Made by a program: the position numbers and the translations under genes. From assembly GCF_028464225.1 (NCBI RefSeq), contig NZ_JAQPCN010000001.1, positions 558,001 to 622,000 of the forward strand: a DNA stretch of 64,000 bases. The letters run 5' to 3'. Origin of the DNA: Zeaxanthinibacter sp. PT1 (GTDB taxonomy: Bacteria > Bacteroidota > Bacteroidia > Flavobacteriales > Flavobacteriaceae). A model generated the notes under the pieces. That model had not been told where the DNA came from. It saw only the letters and a list, made by a program, of their open reading frames with translations, and did no database searches. This document shows positions 36,485 to 45,242 of the stretch, in pieces (position 1 is the stretch's first letter; each line of letters starts with the position of its first letter).

Positions 36485-37909
36485 ATGCAGCGAAGAAAGT
36501 TTATAAAAAATGCAGCCGCTACTTCTGCGGCTTTTTCTATAGTTCCCAGTTATGTGCTTGGGAAGGGACATGTACCACCCTCTGACACCCTTTACGTAGC
36601 CGCTTTTGGCGTCGGGGGAAGAGGAGCCGGGGTAATGAACGGCCTAGACCGTACCGGGAAGGTGAAATATGTAGCATTTTGTGACGTAGACCAGCGCAGG
36701 GCTGCAGACACTTATAAGAAGTACCCCGATGTAAAACGCTATACTGACTTCCGCGATGTCTATGACAAACAGCTGAAGGATATTGATGCTATCATGGTGG
36801 CAACCCCTGATCACAACCATGCGAGTATCGCCCTTCCTTTTATGCGGGCTAAGAAACACGCCTACGTGGAAAAACCCCTGACTCACACCATTCGCGAGGC
36901 ACGCTTGATGACCGAGGCGGCCCGGGAAAACGGGATCGTCACCCAGATGGGGAACCAGGGTGCGTCCAGTGATGGCAGCCGTGAGGCACGGGAATGGATA
37001 GATAGCGGGGTCATCGGCAAGATAGAACGAGTCGATTGCTGGACCAACAGGCCGGTATGGCCACAAGGAGTACCGGTGCCTACAGAAAAACACCCTATTC
37101 CTAAAGGCTTGGACTGGGATCAGTGGTTAGGACCTGCAGCAATGCGAGATTATAACGATGCTTACCTCCCATTTAAATGGCGAGGCTGGTGGGACTTTGG
37201 AACCGGCGCCTTAGGGGATATGGGATGCCATATCATGGAAACTCCATTCAGCGTTCTAGACCTCGGTTACCCTACCGAAGCTGAAGCCAGCTGTACCACG
37301 AACTGGGTAGGTGATTTTGTCGAGGCTGATTATAACGAATCGTGCCCTTCATCTTCAATTGTACGTCTAAAATTCAATACGCCTAACCACGGGCCTATAG
37401 GCCTTAATTGGTATGACGGCGGAATTATGCCCGATCTGCCGGACGAATTAAAAGACGGGGAAACCATTGGTGATACCGGTGGAGGTACTATCTTTTACGG
37501 ATCAAAAGGGATACTGGTAACCGATGTATATTCCAGGAATGCTCGAATTCTACCTTCCAGCATGATGGACCTGCTGAATAAGCCTAAACCTTACCTGGAA
37601 CGGATAGAAGGAGACACTGACGGACACCAGAAGAACTGGGTTGAAGGATGCCTGAACGGAACGGCTACTTCCTCGGATTTCAAAAAGTCGGGCCCACTGA
37701 CAGAGGCTGTTCTTATGGGGAACCTGGCGATCAAAGCTTTTCAGCATAAAGAGCTGAAGCCCGGCAAGAAATTAGGGGATTGGGATCCTTTCAATTACCC
37801 CGGTAGAATGAAACTGAAATGGGACGGAGAAAACATGAGGGTCACCAACTATGACAAAGCCAACGATTGGGTTCGTGGCGAATATCGCAAGGGCTGGGAA
37901 CTCAGCTAA
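36485..37909 (+). CDS. Gfo/Idh/MocA-family oxidoreductase, Tat-exported
   Basis: 474 aa. A twin-arginine signal (MQRRKFIKNAAATSAAFSIV) is followed by a Rossmann domain: VAAFGVGGRGAGVMNGL near 40-56, MVATPDHNHASIALP and the catalytic EKPLTHTIREA near 130-140. The C-terminal domain has GDMGCHIMETPF. It resembles the secreted Bacteroidota Gfo/Idh subgroup that includes GH109-like enzymes, which keep a tightly bound NAD. Substrate unknown. It is 15 kb from the sugar island but of the same functional type. Confidence 0.9.
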   Translation: MQRRKFIKNAAATSAAFSIVPSYVLGKGHVPPSDTLYVAAFGVGGRGAGVMNGLDRTGKVKYVAFCDVDQRRAADTYKKYPDVKRYTDFRDVYDKQLKDIDAIMVATPDHNHASIALPFMRAKKHAYVEKPLTHTIREARLMTEAARENGIVTQMGNQGASSDGSREAREWIDSGVIGKIERVDCWTNRPVWPQGVPVPTEKHPIPKGLDWDQWLGPAAMRDYNDAYLPFKWRGWWDFGTGALGDMGCHIMETPFSVLDLGYPTEAEASCTTNWVGDFVEADYNESCPSSSIVRLKFNTPNHGPIGLNWYDGGIMPDLPDELKDGETIGDTGGGTIFYGSKGILVTDVYSRNARILPSSMMDLLNKPKPYLERIEGDTDGHQKNWVEGCLNGTATSSDFKKSGPLTEAVLMGNLAIKAFQHKELKPGKKLGDWDPFNYPGRMKLKWDGENMRVTNYDKANDWVRGEYRKGWELS

Positions 37910-37936
37910 ACCGAATTACGACTATTACGCTATATC

Positions 37937-37972
37937 AAGGGCGGTTCAGAATAAACTGAGCTGCCCTTTTTT
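37937..37972 (+). terminator. Rho-independent terminator overlapping the opposing gene's end
   Basis: A 13-bp stem (37937-37949 with 37956-37968, two G-T pairs) and T-run. Its left arm and the rest of the hairpin include the last codons (KKGQLSLF) of the minus-strand radical SAM gene, so the sequence is both coding and terminating. Confidence 0.75.
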
Positions 37973-39019
37973 ATACTGATGGTGCAGGCTATTATCTAAA
38001 GGAGGAAAAGACCGGTCCTGGAAATACTGTTTTTTGGCCAGTTTCACCATGTCGTGAATTTGTTTGGCCAGGATTCCATCACCTTTATTTCGTAGTCCGA
38101 ACCTACTGTCGTTCAAACTTCCCCCATGACATTCTGCTATCTGGTGCAATACTTTATCCGCCTTGTCAGGCATGGCTTTCCTGATCCAGTCTGTAAAGAT
38201 CTGTCCTATGGCTCCGTTTAAGCGAACCACCGTAAAGGAAAAAGACCTGGCACCATGATCGGCAACAGCCTTGGCCAGGGGCAGAGCCTCGTGGCTGTTG
38301 ATGCCCGGGATAATAGGGGCCAGCATTGCGTTTACCGGGATATTATTGTCGGAGAGCTCCTGTATAGCCTGAAGTCGCTTTGCTATAGTAGCTGTCCTGG
38401 GCTCCAGGATCCGCCTGGTCTGTTCAGATAGCGAAGTAACAGAGATGTTGACCCCTACCAGCTTGTGTGCCGCTAATTCTTTCAGCAAGTCCAGGTCCTG
38501 AAGTATCCTGGAGTTCTTTGTGATGATCCCGACGGGATGACGGTATTTCAGGAATATTTCCAGGCATGCCCTGGTAAGCCTGAATTTTTCTTCTGCCGGT
38601 TGGTAGCAGTCCGTATTGCCGGATAATACTATAGTTTCAGCTTTCCAATTCTTAGACCGCAGCTTATCCTCTAACAAAGCCGGGGCATTTTCCTTAACCA
38701 GGATACGGGTCTCAAAATCCAGCCCTGCACTATACCCCCAGTATTCGTGCGAATTCCGGGCATAGCAATAAATGCAGCCGTGCTCACACCCCTGGTAGGG
38801 ATTCAGGGACCAGTTCATCCCCACATCCGGGCTGGTGACTTTATTCACAATAGTTTTTGGGAAAATCGGCAGGTATTGTGTTTTTCCCGGGCCCAGGTCT
38901 TCACCTTCAGCACGCATGTATTCCAGGAAATCATCCCTGGTCTCATAGCGATGCTGCAGGAATTTGTTATCGGGATTCTGCTGGGCACCACGGCCTTTGT
39001 GGAAGCTGTCCGGATTCAT
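37946..39019 (-). CDS. PA0069-family radical SAM protein (SplB-like)
   Basis: 357 aa. The radical SAM cluster motif is CEHGCIYCYARNSHEYWG near 77-94 (CxxxCxxC). WSLNPYQG precedes it, GNTDCYQPAEEKFRLTR near 142-158 follows, and IGIITKN-like strands and LAPIIPGINSHE complete the barrel. Members resemble spore photoproduct lyase but their reaction is not established. It ends inside a terminator for the opposing gene. Confidence 0.9.
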   Translation of the reverse strand: MNPDSFHKGRGAQQNPDNKFLQHRYETRDDFLEYMRAEGEDLGPGKTQYLPIFPKTIVNKVTSPDVGMNWSLNPYQGCEHGCIYCYARNSHEYWGYSAGLDFETRILVKENAPALLEDKLRSKNWKAETIVLSGNTDCYQPAEEKFRLTRACLEIFLKYRHPVGIITKNSRILQDLDLLKELAAHKLVGVNISVTSLSEQTRRILEPRTATIAKRLQAIQELSDNNIPVNAMLAPIIPGINSHEALPLAKAVADHGARSFSFTVVRLNGAIGQIFTDWIRKAMPDKADKVLHQIAECHGGSLNDSRFGLRNKGDGILAKQIHDMVKLAKKQYFQDRSFPPLDNSLHHQYKKGQLSLF

Positions 39020-39120
39020 TTATTGGATTTATTCCAAAATTATGGATTATTTCCAATTTACAGCATATGTTCGTGTTAAATCTGGACTTTGAGAAATTCA
39101 CTTCCCTTCAAGTTGGTAGG

Positions 39121-39184
39121 AAGGGACACAGGTACATAGTTACAAAGGGACATAGGTACATAGTTACAAAGGGACATAGTTACA
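39121..39184 (+). repeat. 24-bp tandem repeat, 2.7 copies
   Basis: Unit AAGGGACATAGGTACATAGT plus TACA; the second copy follows exactly and a third is shortened. A related sequence occurs at 55119-55150. Confidence 0.8.
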
Positions 39185-39267
39185 ATCCGCCCGAATGTGC
39201 CGTTCGGTACGGGGGGGGGTTACAGCTCGCCTGTCCTGAGCGATGATATGATAAATGGTTCTCGACT

Positions 39268-39303
39268 CCCCGCCCGACTGAACGTCGTTCGGGCGGGCGC
39301 TCG
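39268..39303. repeat. GC-rich palindrome of the CCCGCCCG...CGGGCGGG family
   Basis: CCCGCCCGACTGAACG pairs with CGTTCGGGCGGG. Sister copies are at 44897-44930, 48572-48607 and 60361-60392, with a decayed one at 39187-39219. Confidence 0.75.
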
Positions 39304-39558
39304 AACTGACATCTGATGATTGATTCTGAGAATTAGCCGAAGGGCTCGAACTAACAGAGTAGATGCTAGCCGAAGGACTTGAACGGAAAGTTTATGCTCG
39401 GTTCTTAGAATTAGCCAAAGGACTACGCAATGACGGCTCATGATTTTTTGAATTAGCTAATCTGAAGACTGAAATAGATAACAAACAGCTCAACATGGCT
39501 CAAAGTGGGAAATCAACTTGCACTCAGTAAGTAACCATGAATACAGTCACTTCGAGCG

Positions 39559-39578
39559 CCTGCCTGCCGGCAGGCAGG
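39559..39578. repeat. Perfect 20-bp GC palindrome
   Basis: CCTGCCTGCCGGCAGGCAGG, self-complementary, 18 bp before the stop codon of the exported protein. Confidence 0.8.
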
Positions 39579-39595
39579 GAGTCGAGAAGTATTAC

Positions 39596-41146
39596 TTACC
39601 GCATTTCCACTTTTACCAACTGCTTCTTAGAACCTCTTTTCGCGTAAAAGAGCAGCTCTTCATCTTCGCGGTCCACCAGGGGTTTGGAGACCATCAATGG
39701 TAGCCTGGCCTCTTCGTTATCGATGATCTTTTCATAGCCCATCTTGCCCTGATCATCCAGGCGAATGACAAAGACATTGCGGTTACGACTGAATCCCTGT
39801 TTAAAAATGAGTCGCTCCCGGTTCAGCAATTGCGGGTTTTCCGAAGCAGTGCTGATAAAGAAATAGGTGGTGCCGCCAAGGGTATATGAACTGTAAGAGG
39901 CATAGGCCCCATCGCCCTGGGTTACCTCTGTTTTATTAATATTACGCGCCCAGACCATATCACCGTTAGAATCCAGTTTAGCGCTTACGATGTCGTTATG
40001 GTGAAAACGTTCCACCCGCAGCCGACCCCCGCTGGAATTCGCCTGGGTACTGGTAGTCACAAAATATTCCTCGGCATTGAACAGGATGGAATTATCCGGG
40101 CTAATACTAACATTCTTAAAAACGAGATCTTTGACAAACTTGGCATTCTCTTTTCCAAATTTATCAAACATGAATTGCGGAGAGAAGGGATTGTATTTCC
40201 GTGAGCGGATTTCTAGGGTTTGTGGGTCTACCTTAAAATAGGACAGCCCATTGTAGCGGTTGTCCTTGCGGTCTGCATAGAAACCGACGCAGATTACATC
40301 TCCCTTATGCAGCAGTGGTTTCAGGGATTCACTGTATTTATCCTCGATATCAAAAGTTTGCACCTGGTGCCCGCTGCCATCCAGTTTAATCAGTTCGTAC
40401 TGGAACTTGCGTTCTAAGGCAGAAAAGCGTTTTTTCTTATAATAGGCTTTCCCCACGATAAACACCTGCTTTAAATCGGCCGAAACAGCTAGGTTCTCAA
40501 AGGCGTAATTCTTGTCTTCTACCTCTTCAGAGAAATCGTGCTCCATGATTTTCCTGAGCGAAGTATCAAACACGTGGATCGCATGCTTATTCATTTTATT
40601 CTTCTTAAAATGCGTACTGATCACAAAGGCACTTTTGGCCTCATCGAAAAGCACGGTAGTGGTAAAACCCGAATTAAAGTTGCGGTTATAGTAATTGCGG
40701 TCTAAAGGGTTCTTAACGAATTCTGAGGCAACGCTTAGCAGTTTCTCCACTGTAAACTGGTCCTTCCCGATCGGACTCCTGTGTACTACGTATTCGTAGG
40801 CCAGGGCTTTGGGGTTATATTCCAGGAAGAGCATATACAGCTGCCCGTTATTTACATACCCCTCTACGAACTCCTTACCTTTCAGCTTATAGTTCACTTC
40901 GGAGACCAGGTTAAGGTCACTATCGTACTGCTCTATAAAGTATCCTTTTGGCGTCAGGATGAGACCGGTATAATACGCCCTGACCAGCAGGTATCCCCCG
41001 GAGCCATCTTCGGCCATGGAGAGCAGGTTAGAATATCTGTATTTGTCGTTGAATTTTTCGCCGAAAGTATAGTTGACAGGCATATCCTGGGCATTGCCAA
41101 AGGCACATACCACGACCAGCAGAAGTAGGGCTACTCGGTTTCTCAT
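39596..41146 (-). CDS. Exported protein of unknown function, probable beta-propeller
   Basis: 516 aa with signal peptide MRNRVALLLLVVVCAFGNAQ. The mature chain is a series of beta-strand pairs with SxDxxxxxF or DxxGxxxW blade-like endings (SADLKQVFIVGKAYY, SPDNSILFNAEEYF, LDSNGDMVWARNI, LDDQGKMGYEKII). It likely folds as a beta-propeller. No enzymatic motif is seen. It follows the crotonase gene by 27 nt on the same strand. Confidence 0.7.
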   Translation of the reverse strand: MRNRVALLLLVVVCAFGNAQDMPVNYTFGEKFNDKYRYSNLLSMAEDGSGGYLLVRAYYTGLILTPKGYFIEQYDSDLNLVSEVNYKLKGKEFVEGYVNNGQLYMLFLEYNPKALAYEYVVHRSPIGKDQFTVEKLLSVASEFVKNPLDRNYYNRNFNSGFTTTVLFDEAKSAFVISTHFKKNKMNKHAIHVFDTSLRKIMEHDFSEEVEDKNYAFENLAVSADLKQVFIVGKAYYKKKRFSALERKFQYELIKLDGSGHQVQTFDIEDKYSESLKPLLHKGDVICVGFYADRKDNRYNGLSYFKVDPQTLEIRSRKYNPFSPQFMFDKFGKENAKFVKDLVFKNVSISPDNSILFNAEEYFVTTSTQANSSGGRLRVERFHHNDIVSAKLDSNGDMVWARNINKTEVTQGDGAYASYSSYTLGGTTYFFISTASENPQLLNRERLIFKQGFSRNRNVFVIRLDDQGKMGYEKIIDNEEARLPLMVSKPLVDREDEELLFYAKRGSKKQLVKVEMR

Positions 41147-41173
41147 AGAGGTTTGGTTTGGGCAACGGTGTTC

Positions 41174-41962
41174 TCAGGCCCCGGGGAAATCCGGCTTTCG
41201 TTTTTCCAGGAAGGCGGTAGTGCCTTCTTTGAAATCCTCGGTCCCAAAGCATTTTCCAAACGCTTTAATCTCGGCCTGGTAACCATCCGCATCATACTTA
41301 AAACCAGTATTTACTGCTTTTATTGCATGACTGATCGCAACCGGGGAGTTCTTTGCGATCTTCTCGCCAATTTTCCGGCAGAAGTCCTGTAGTTCTTCTA
41401 AGGCGCAAACGTGGTTAACAAGTCCGTATTCCAAAGCCGTTTCTGCAGAGATCATGCCGGCCGTCATGATCATTTCCATTGCCCTTCCTTTCCCGATTAA
41501 CTGAGGTAAGCGCTGAGTGCCCCCATAACCAGGTATCAGCCCCAAGGAAACCTCGGGCAATCCCATTTTCGCATTAGAACTGGCAATCCTGAAATGGCAG
41601 GCCATAGCAAGTTCAAGTCCACCGCCAAGGGCATAACCATTAACCGCCGCGATAACGGGTGTTTTAAGATTTTCCACCAGGTCAAAAAGGTCTTCTTGTC
41701 CTTTCTGCGCTAATTTTTTCCCTTCCTTTTCAGAGAACCCGGAGAATTCGGCAATGTCCGCTCCTGCCACAAAAGCTTTTTCACCGGAACCGGTGATAAT
41801 AATTACGCGAATTTCGGGATCAGATTCTAAGGCCATAAAAGCATCATGGAGGTCTCCTATGGTAGCCTTATTGAGGGCGTTCAGCTTATCGGGCCGGTTA
41901 ATAGTGATAGTTGCTATAGGTGCGATGGCTTTGATAAGAATGTTTCCGAAATTCATGTTCAA
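41174..41962 (-). CDS. Enoyl-CoA hydratase/isomerase (crotonase family)
   Basis: 262 aa, the usual length. The oxyanion-hole segments are GEKAFVAGADIAEFSGF near 62-78 and NGYALGGGLELAMACHFRIA near 106-125. SLGLIPGYGGTQRLPQLIG near 135-153 completes the family signature. Glu residues of GGGLELA and the conserved catalytic region favour hydratase activity in fatty-acid or hydroxybutyryl-CoA metabolism. It lies 11 nt after the histidine kinase gene. Confidence 0.92.
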   Translation of the reverse strand: MNMNFGNILIKAIAPIATITINRPDKLNALNKATIGDLHDAFMALESDPEIRVIIITGSGEKAFVAGADIAEFSGFSEKEGKKLAQKGQEDLFDLVENLKTPVIAAVNGYALGGGLELAMACHFRIASSNAKMGLPEVSLGLIPGYGGTQRLPQLIGKGRAMEMIMTAGMISAETALEYGLVNHVCALEELQDFCRKIGEKIAKNSPVAISHAIKAVNTGFKYDADGYQAEIKAFGKCFGTEDFKEGTTAFLEKRKPDFPGA

Positions 41963-41973
41963 TGTTATTTAAG

Positions 41974-43425
41974 TTATACTTCTTTAGGGAATAAGACCGT
42001 GAAGACGGTTCCTTTTCCTTGCTGAGATGTAAAGGTAATGCTCCCTTTATAGGTTTCCACTATATTTTTAACCATTCCGAGCCCTAGTCCCATTCCACTG
42101 CTTTTGGTGGTGAATTTTGGTTCGAACACCTTATCCCTGACATCGTCCCCTATCCCGATGCCATTATCCGCTACGGAGATCTTCACAAATTCGTTTTCGG
42201 TAGAGACGGTTACCAGGATACGCGGATCCTTAATTTCGGGAACGGCCTGAATAGCGTTTTTCACCAGGTTGGTTACCACCCGGATCAATTGTGTGCGATC
42301 TAATTTTGCTATGATCTTTTCTTCATTGGCAATAAAGTGGATATAATCTTCATTAAAGATGTCCAAAGCCAGTTTAACGATCTTTACTACATCCAGGGTC
42401 TCATTCTGTTGGGCCGGCATTTCGGCAAAATTAGAGAATGCAGAGGCGATACTGCTCATGGTATCGATCTGCTGTATCAGGGTTTTGGCAAACTCCCTGA
42501 TTTTCTGGTCTGCCTTCGGATCTTCCGGGTTAAAACTACGTTCAAAACTTTGAACACTAAGGCGCATGGGGGTCAGCGGGTTTTTGATCTCGTGGGCAAC
42601 CTGTTTAGCCATCTCCCTCCATGCCTGTTCTCTTTCACTCCGGGCCAGTTTTGCGGCACTTTGTTCCAGCTCATCGATCATGGCGTTGTAAGCATCAATC
42701 AGTTTTCCTATTTCCTGGGAGGGCTTTTCTACAAAGATTTTTTCATTGCGTTTGGTAAAATCTGTCTTTCCCATCTTATCGGAGATGGTCTGGAGCGATC
42801 GCGTAATATAGGTAGAGACGATGTAGGCCAGCAAGATGGCCATGAACAGCATCACGAGGTATACCCCGCCAAGCCGCATCAGGAATTCTCTCAATTCCAT
42901 ATCGTTAAAGGAGTTATCCTCAAAGTAAGGCAGGTTGAGGATCCCGATAGGTTTAAACCTGGGGTCCAGTATATAGGTATAGGACGCCAGGTACTTATCC
43001 CCTGCTGCCGTATTGTCTTCTACAAAGCGTTTATCAACACTTTCTTTAAGCCGGTTTAACACCTCGGCATCCAGGCACATGGAAAGGGAATCGACCGTAA
43101 GCTGTGGCCGGGAGCTTCGGACCAGGTCGCCTTCCAGGTCGTAGATATTGAAGTTTACGTTCTGTACATCTGCGATCCGGTAGATCTCGTCTTTAAAAAT
43201 ATATTGGAGGTTCTCTTCGGTGACCGGGTAGGTGGTTTCCTGGAAGGTATAAGCGATACTTTGTTGTATCTGCTGTTCTTTTCGTTCCAGTCTACCGCGG
43301 TGGTAATCTTTAGATTGTTCCCGGTATTGATAGAGGGTTACCCCTGCGATCAGTACGGAGGCCATGACCACCAACAATATCATGGTAACGAAAATGCGTG
43401 ATCTGAGCGAAATCTTTTGGAGCAA
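41974..43425 (-). CDS. HAMP-containing sensor histidine kinase (NtrY-like)
   Basis: About 483 aa from a TTG start at 43425 (LLQKISLRSRIFVTMILLVV, membrane helix 1). The frame remains open to 43566, but that extension is encoded by a heptanucleotide repeat, and TATCTTTA/GATATTTG promoter-like boxes lie inside it, so I exclude it. A periplasmic sensor (about 50-190), helix 2 and HAMP (GGVYLVMLFMAILLAYIVST onward), HisKA with HEIKNPLTPMRLSVQSF, and ATPase NLVKNAIQAVP, DNGIGIG and GMGLGLGMVKNIVE follow. The partner regulator is not adjacent. Confidence 0.87.
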   Translation of the reverse strand: MLQKISLRSRIFVTMILLVVMASVLIAGVTLYQYREQSKDYHRGRLERKEQQIQQSIAYTFQETTYPVTEENLQYIFKDEIYRIADVQNVNFNIYDLEGDLVRSSRPQLTVDSLSMCLDAEVLNRLKESVDKRFVEDNTAAGDKYLASYTYILDPRFKPIGILNLPYFEDNSFNDMELREFLMRLGGVYLVMLFMAILLAYIVSTYITRSLQTISDKMGKTDFTKRNEKIFVEKPSQEIGKLIDAYNAMIDELEQSAAKLARSEREQAWREMAKQVAHEIKNPLTPMRLSVQSFERSFNPEDPKADQKIREFAKTLIQQIDTMSSIASAFSNFAEMPAQQNETLDVVKIVKLALDIFNEDYIHFIANEEKIIAKLDRTQLIRVVTNLVKNAIQAVPEIKDPRILVTVSTENEFVKISVADNGIGIGDDVRDKVFEPKFTTKSSGMGLGLGMVKNIVETYKGSITFTSQQGKGTVFTVLFPKEV

Positions 43426-43471
43426 GGTTGCAGGCTTTGGGTTTAAAGATAGCAAATATCGAACCAGGTTG

Positions 43472-43499
43472 GTTCGAAGTTCGAAGTTCGAAGTTCGAG
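43472..43499 (+). repeat. Heptanucleotide tandem repeat (GTTCGAA)4
   Basis: Four in-phase units, the last GTTCGAG. It lies just upstream of the kinase start on the opposite strand. Confidence 0.85.
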
Positions 43500-43566
43500 G
43501 CCCACCTTCAGCACGTACGGGAGGGTTGGCAAGAAAGTATTCTGGTCTAATTTTTGCCCATTCCAC

Positions 43567-43625
43567 TGCTTGATTGCTGCAGTGGTTCGAGTTATCTTTT
43601 GGTCATGGGGAGGGGGCTTTCCCCA
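43567..43625 (+). repeat. Two-hairpin element, copy G (divergent)
   Basis: Contains TGCTTGATTGCTGCAGTG, then TTATCTTTTGG, then GGGGAGGGGGCTTTCCCC. It aligns with copy H (45034-45092) and more distantly with A-F. Confidence 0.6.
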
Positions 43626-43673
43626 AAAAGGAATAAGCGGAATTTACAACCCCTAAAGTGCTGGCATCTCAAA

Positions 43674-44213
43674 CTAATCCTTACGGATGCGGTTATAGAG
43701 GCGTATCCCCAGCATCAGCATTACAGCCAGGACAAAGATACCCACAACCCCGTAGATCCAGTTGAATGCATTTTTTAAAATGGCCAGGAATACGATTGCG
43801 AACAGCAACAGCGTAGCCCCTTCATTCCAGATGCGCATAAAACGGGAGGTGTAAACCACCTCATCGCGTTGTAGCTTTTTGTAGATCATATGCGTTTTGA
43901 GATGATATGCGATCAGCAGTACCACGAACCCCAGTTTTACCTGCATCCAGGATTGGGTCACCCAAGAGGGCATAAGGTGTAACAACCACAGGGCAAAGAA
44001 TACTGCCAGGATAGCGGAAGGCCAGGTGATGATATTCCATAACCTCCGGCTCATCAATTTTAATTGGCGGGAGAGGATATCTTTTTCTACCCCACCTTTC
44101 TCTACGGCTTCAATATGATAGATGAATAAGCGCGGCATATAGAACAGCCCGGCAAACCAGGTAATCACGAAGATCAGGTGCAGCGATTTAATGTAGTTGT
44201 AGTAATCCCCCAT
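43674..44213 (-). CDS. hemJ: HemJ/CopD-family membrane protein (protoporphyrinogen IX oxidase-like)
   Basis: A 179-aa inner-membrane protein with four to five helices. The N-terminal SLHLIFVITWFAGLFYMPRL near 9-28 with YH soon after is the HemJ hallmark; the His in SLHLIF is the likely haem ligand. MRIWNEGATLLLFAIVFL near 126 is also conserved. HemJ performs the oxygen-independent oxidation of protoporphyrinogen IX in haem synthesis. Other family members (CopD) relate to copper, but the motif set favours HemJ. Confidence 0.82.
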   Translation of the reverse strand: MGDYYNYIKSLHLIFVITWFAGLFYMPRLFIYHIEAVEKGGVEKDILSRQLKLMSRRLWNIITWPSAILAVFFALWLLHLMPSWVTQSWMQVKLGFVVLLIAYHLKTHMIYKKLQRDEVVYTSRFMRIWNEGATLLLFAIVFLAILKNAFNWIYGVVGIFVLAVMLMLGIRLYNRIRKD

Positions 44214-44393
44214 ATCGGGGGTTAAAGTTAATTGGTTTCAGGCAGAAAAACTATCCGGGACATAAAGGTTCAGGGGTTACCTGAATCAAACTGGCTTTCC
44301 TTTCTTCCCATTCAATAGATCTAAGAGAAAAAAAACTACCTTAGTAACTGTTCCCCTTACAATTTTAGAATCGTATAATTTAACATGTACACT

Positions 44394-44876
44394 ATGAAAC
44401 AATTATGGTTTGTACTGCTCTGCTGTTTAGTATTAAGCAGCTGTGCAGAAGAAAAGGAAATGGAGGAAACAGTAGACCTCGAGGCCGAAAAAACGGCATT
44501 GATGGAAACCAGCAGGGAATGGGCCAAATCCAAATCCCACGAAGAATACCTCAGCTACTGGCATGAAGATGCCGTGTTAATGCCACAGGGACGACCCGCA
44601 CTCCGGGGTCACGAGGAAATTATGGAAATGCTCAAGGAAACAGACAGCATTCCCGGCTGGTCCGTAGATTGGGAGCCTTACGAGGTCCATATATCCGAAT
44701 CCGGTGATATGGGGTACTTGTTAGAGCGAAGCCTTTTTACCTGGAACGACTCGACCGGCCAATTGGTAAAAAATTATATGAATGCGGTCACGGTCTGGAA
44801 GAAGCAGCCTGATGGCAGCTGGAAGAACGTGGTAGACATAAATAACTCGGATCCGACGATGAGTTCGATTCGGTGA
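44394..44876 (+). CDS. SnoaL/DUF4440-like lipoprotein
   Basis: 160 aa with a lipoprotein signal (MKQLWFVLLCCLVLSSC). The cone-shaped NTF2-like domain has EWAKSKSHEEYLSYWHEDAV near 45-64, PQGRPALRGHEEIMEML and a final VTVWKKQPDGSWKNVVDINN. DUF4440/SnoaL-like members bind small ligands; catalysis is not evident here. ATG 44394 gives the better signal than 44385. Confidence 0.85.
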   Translation: MKQLWFVLLCCLVLSSCAEEKEMEETVDLEAEKTALMETSREWAKSKSHEEYLSYWHEDAVLMPQGRPALRGHEEIMEMLKETDSIPGWSVDWEPYEVHISESGDMGYLLERSLFTWNDSTGQLVKNYMNAVTVWKKQPDGSWKNVVDINNSDPTMSSIR

Positions 44877-44896
44877 GAGTTGGCGCCCTTCGACTA

Positions 44897-44930
44897 CCCG
44901 CCCGAACGACGTTCAGTCGGGCGGGCGCTC
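44897..44930. repeat. GC-rich palindrome of the CCCGCCCG family
   Basis: CCCGCCCGAACG pairs imperfectly with CAGTCGGGCGGG, followed by CGCTC as in the other copies. Confidence 0.7.
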
Positions 44931-45033
44931 AGGGCAGGGTTAGCGGCCTGCCCGAATAGGCCAGAGGCCTGGGCGGGTTAGCGATTAGCGGTTTGCAAAA
45001 AAATGCAATAGTTCTGTTGTTTGCCAATACGGC

Positions 45034-45092
45034 TGCTTGATTTTTGCAGTGACCAGACCTATCTTTTGGCTTGGGGAGGGGGCTTGTCCCCA
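45034..45092 (+). repeat. Two-hairpin element, copy H (divergent)
   Basis: TGCTTGATTTTTGCAGTG, then CTATCTTTTGG, then GGGGAGGGGGCTTGTCCCC. Closest to copy G. Confidence 0.6.
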
Positions 45093-45176
45093 GGAAGCTG
45101 CTGCTAGTTGGCAGTTTGCGATTGGTGGTTTGCCGCCGGCCTGCCTTTCATCATTTCGGGCATTTGGGGATTGTCC

Positions 45177-45222
45177 ATAAAAAAACCCAACGCATTCCAG
45201 GGAGCGGAACACGTTGGGTTTT
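45177..45222 (-). terminator. Rho-independent terminator of the BNR protein gene
   Basis: AAAACCCAACG (45182-45192) pairs with CGTTGGGTTTT (45212-45222), with an inner TTCC/GGAA stem. On the minus strand a T-run follows. Confidence 0.85.
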
Positions 45223-45242
45223 CAGTTTCAATTAACTACTTA

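Larger units (their letters stand above)
39020..39595. other. Repeat-rich intergenic region
   Basis: 576 bp with a 24-bp tandem repeat (39121-39184), GC-rich palindromes (39187-39219, 39268-39303, 39559-39578) and TCGAACTGACA-type dispersed motifs. No gene. Confidence 0.65.
44877..45242. other. Repeat-rich convergent intergenic region
   Basis: 366 bp containing a GC palindrome (44897-44930), a CCTGCCCGAATAGG-type palindrome (44948-44978), two-hairpin element H and the terminator of the BNR gene. No gene. Confidence 0.65.

Noticed and set aside
39220-39441. 73-codon minus-strand frame
   Set aside because: Translation of dispersed repeats between two genes.
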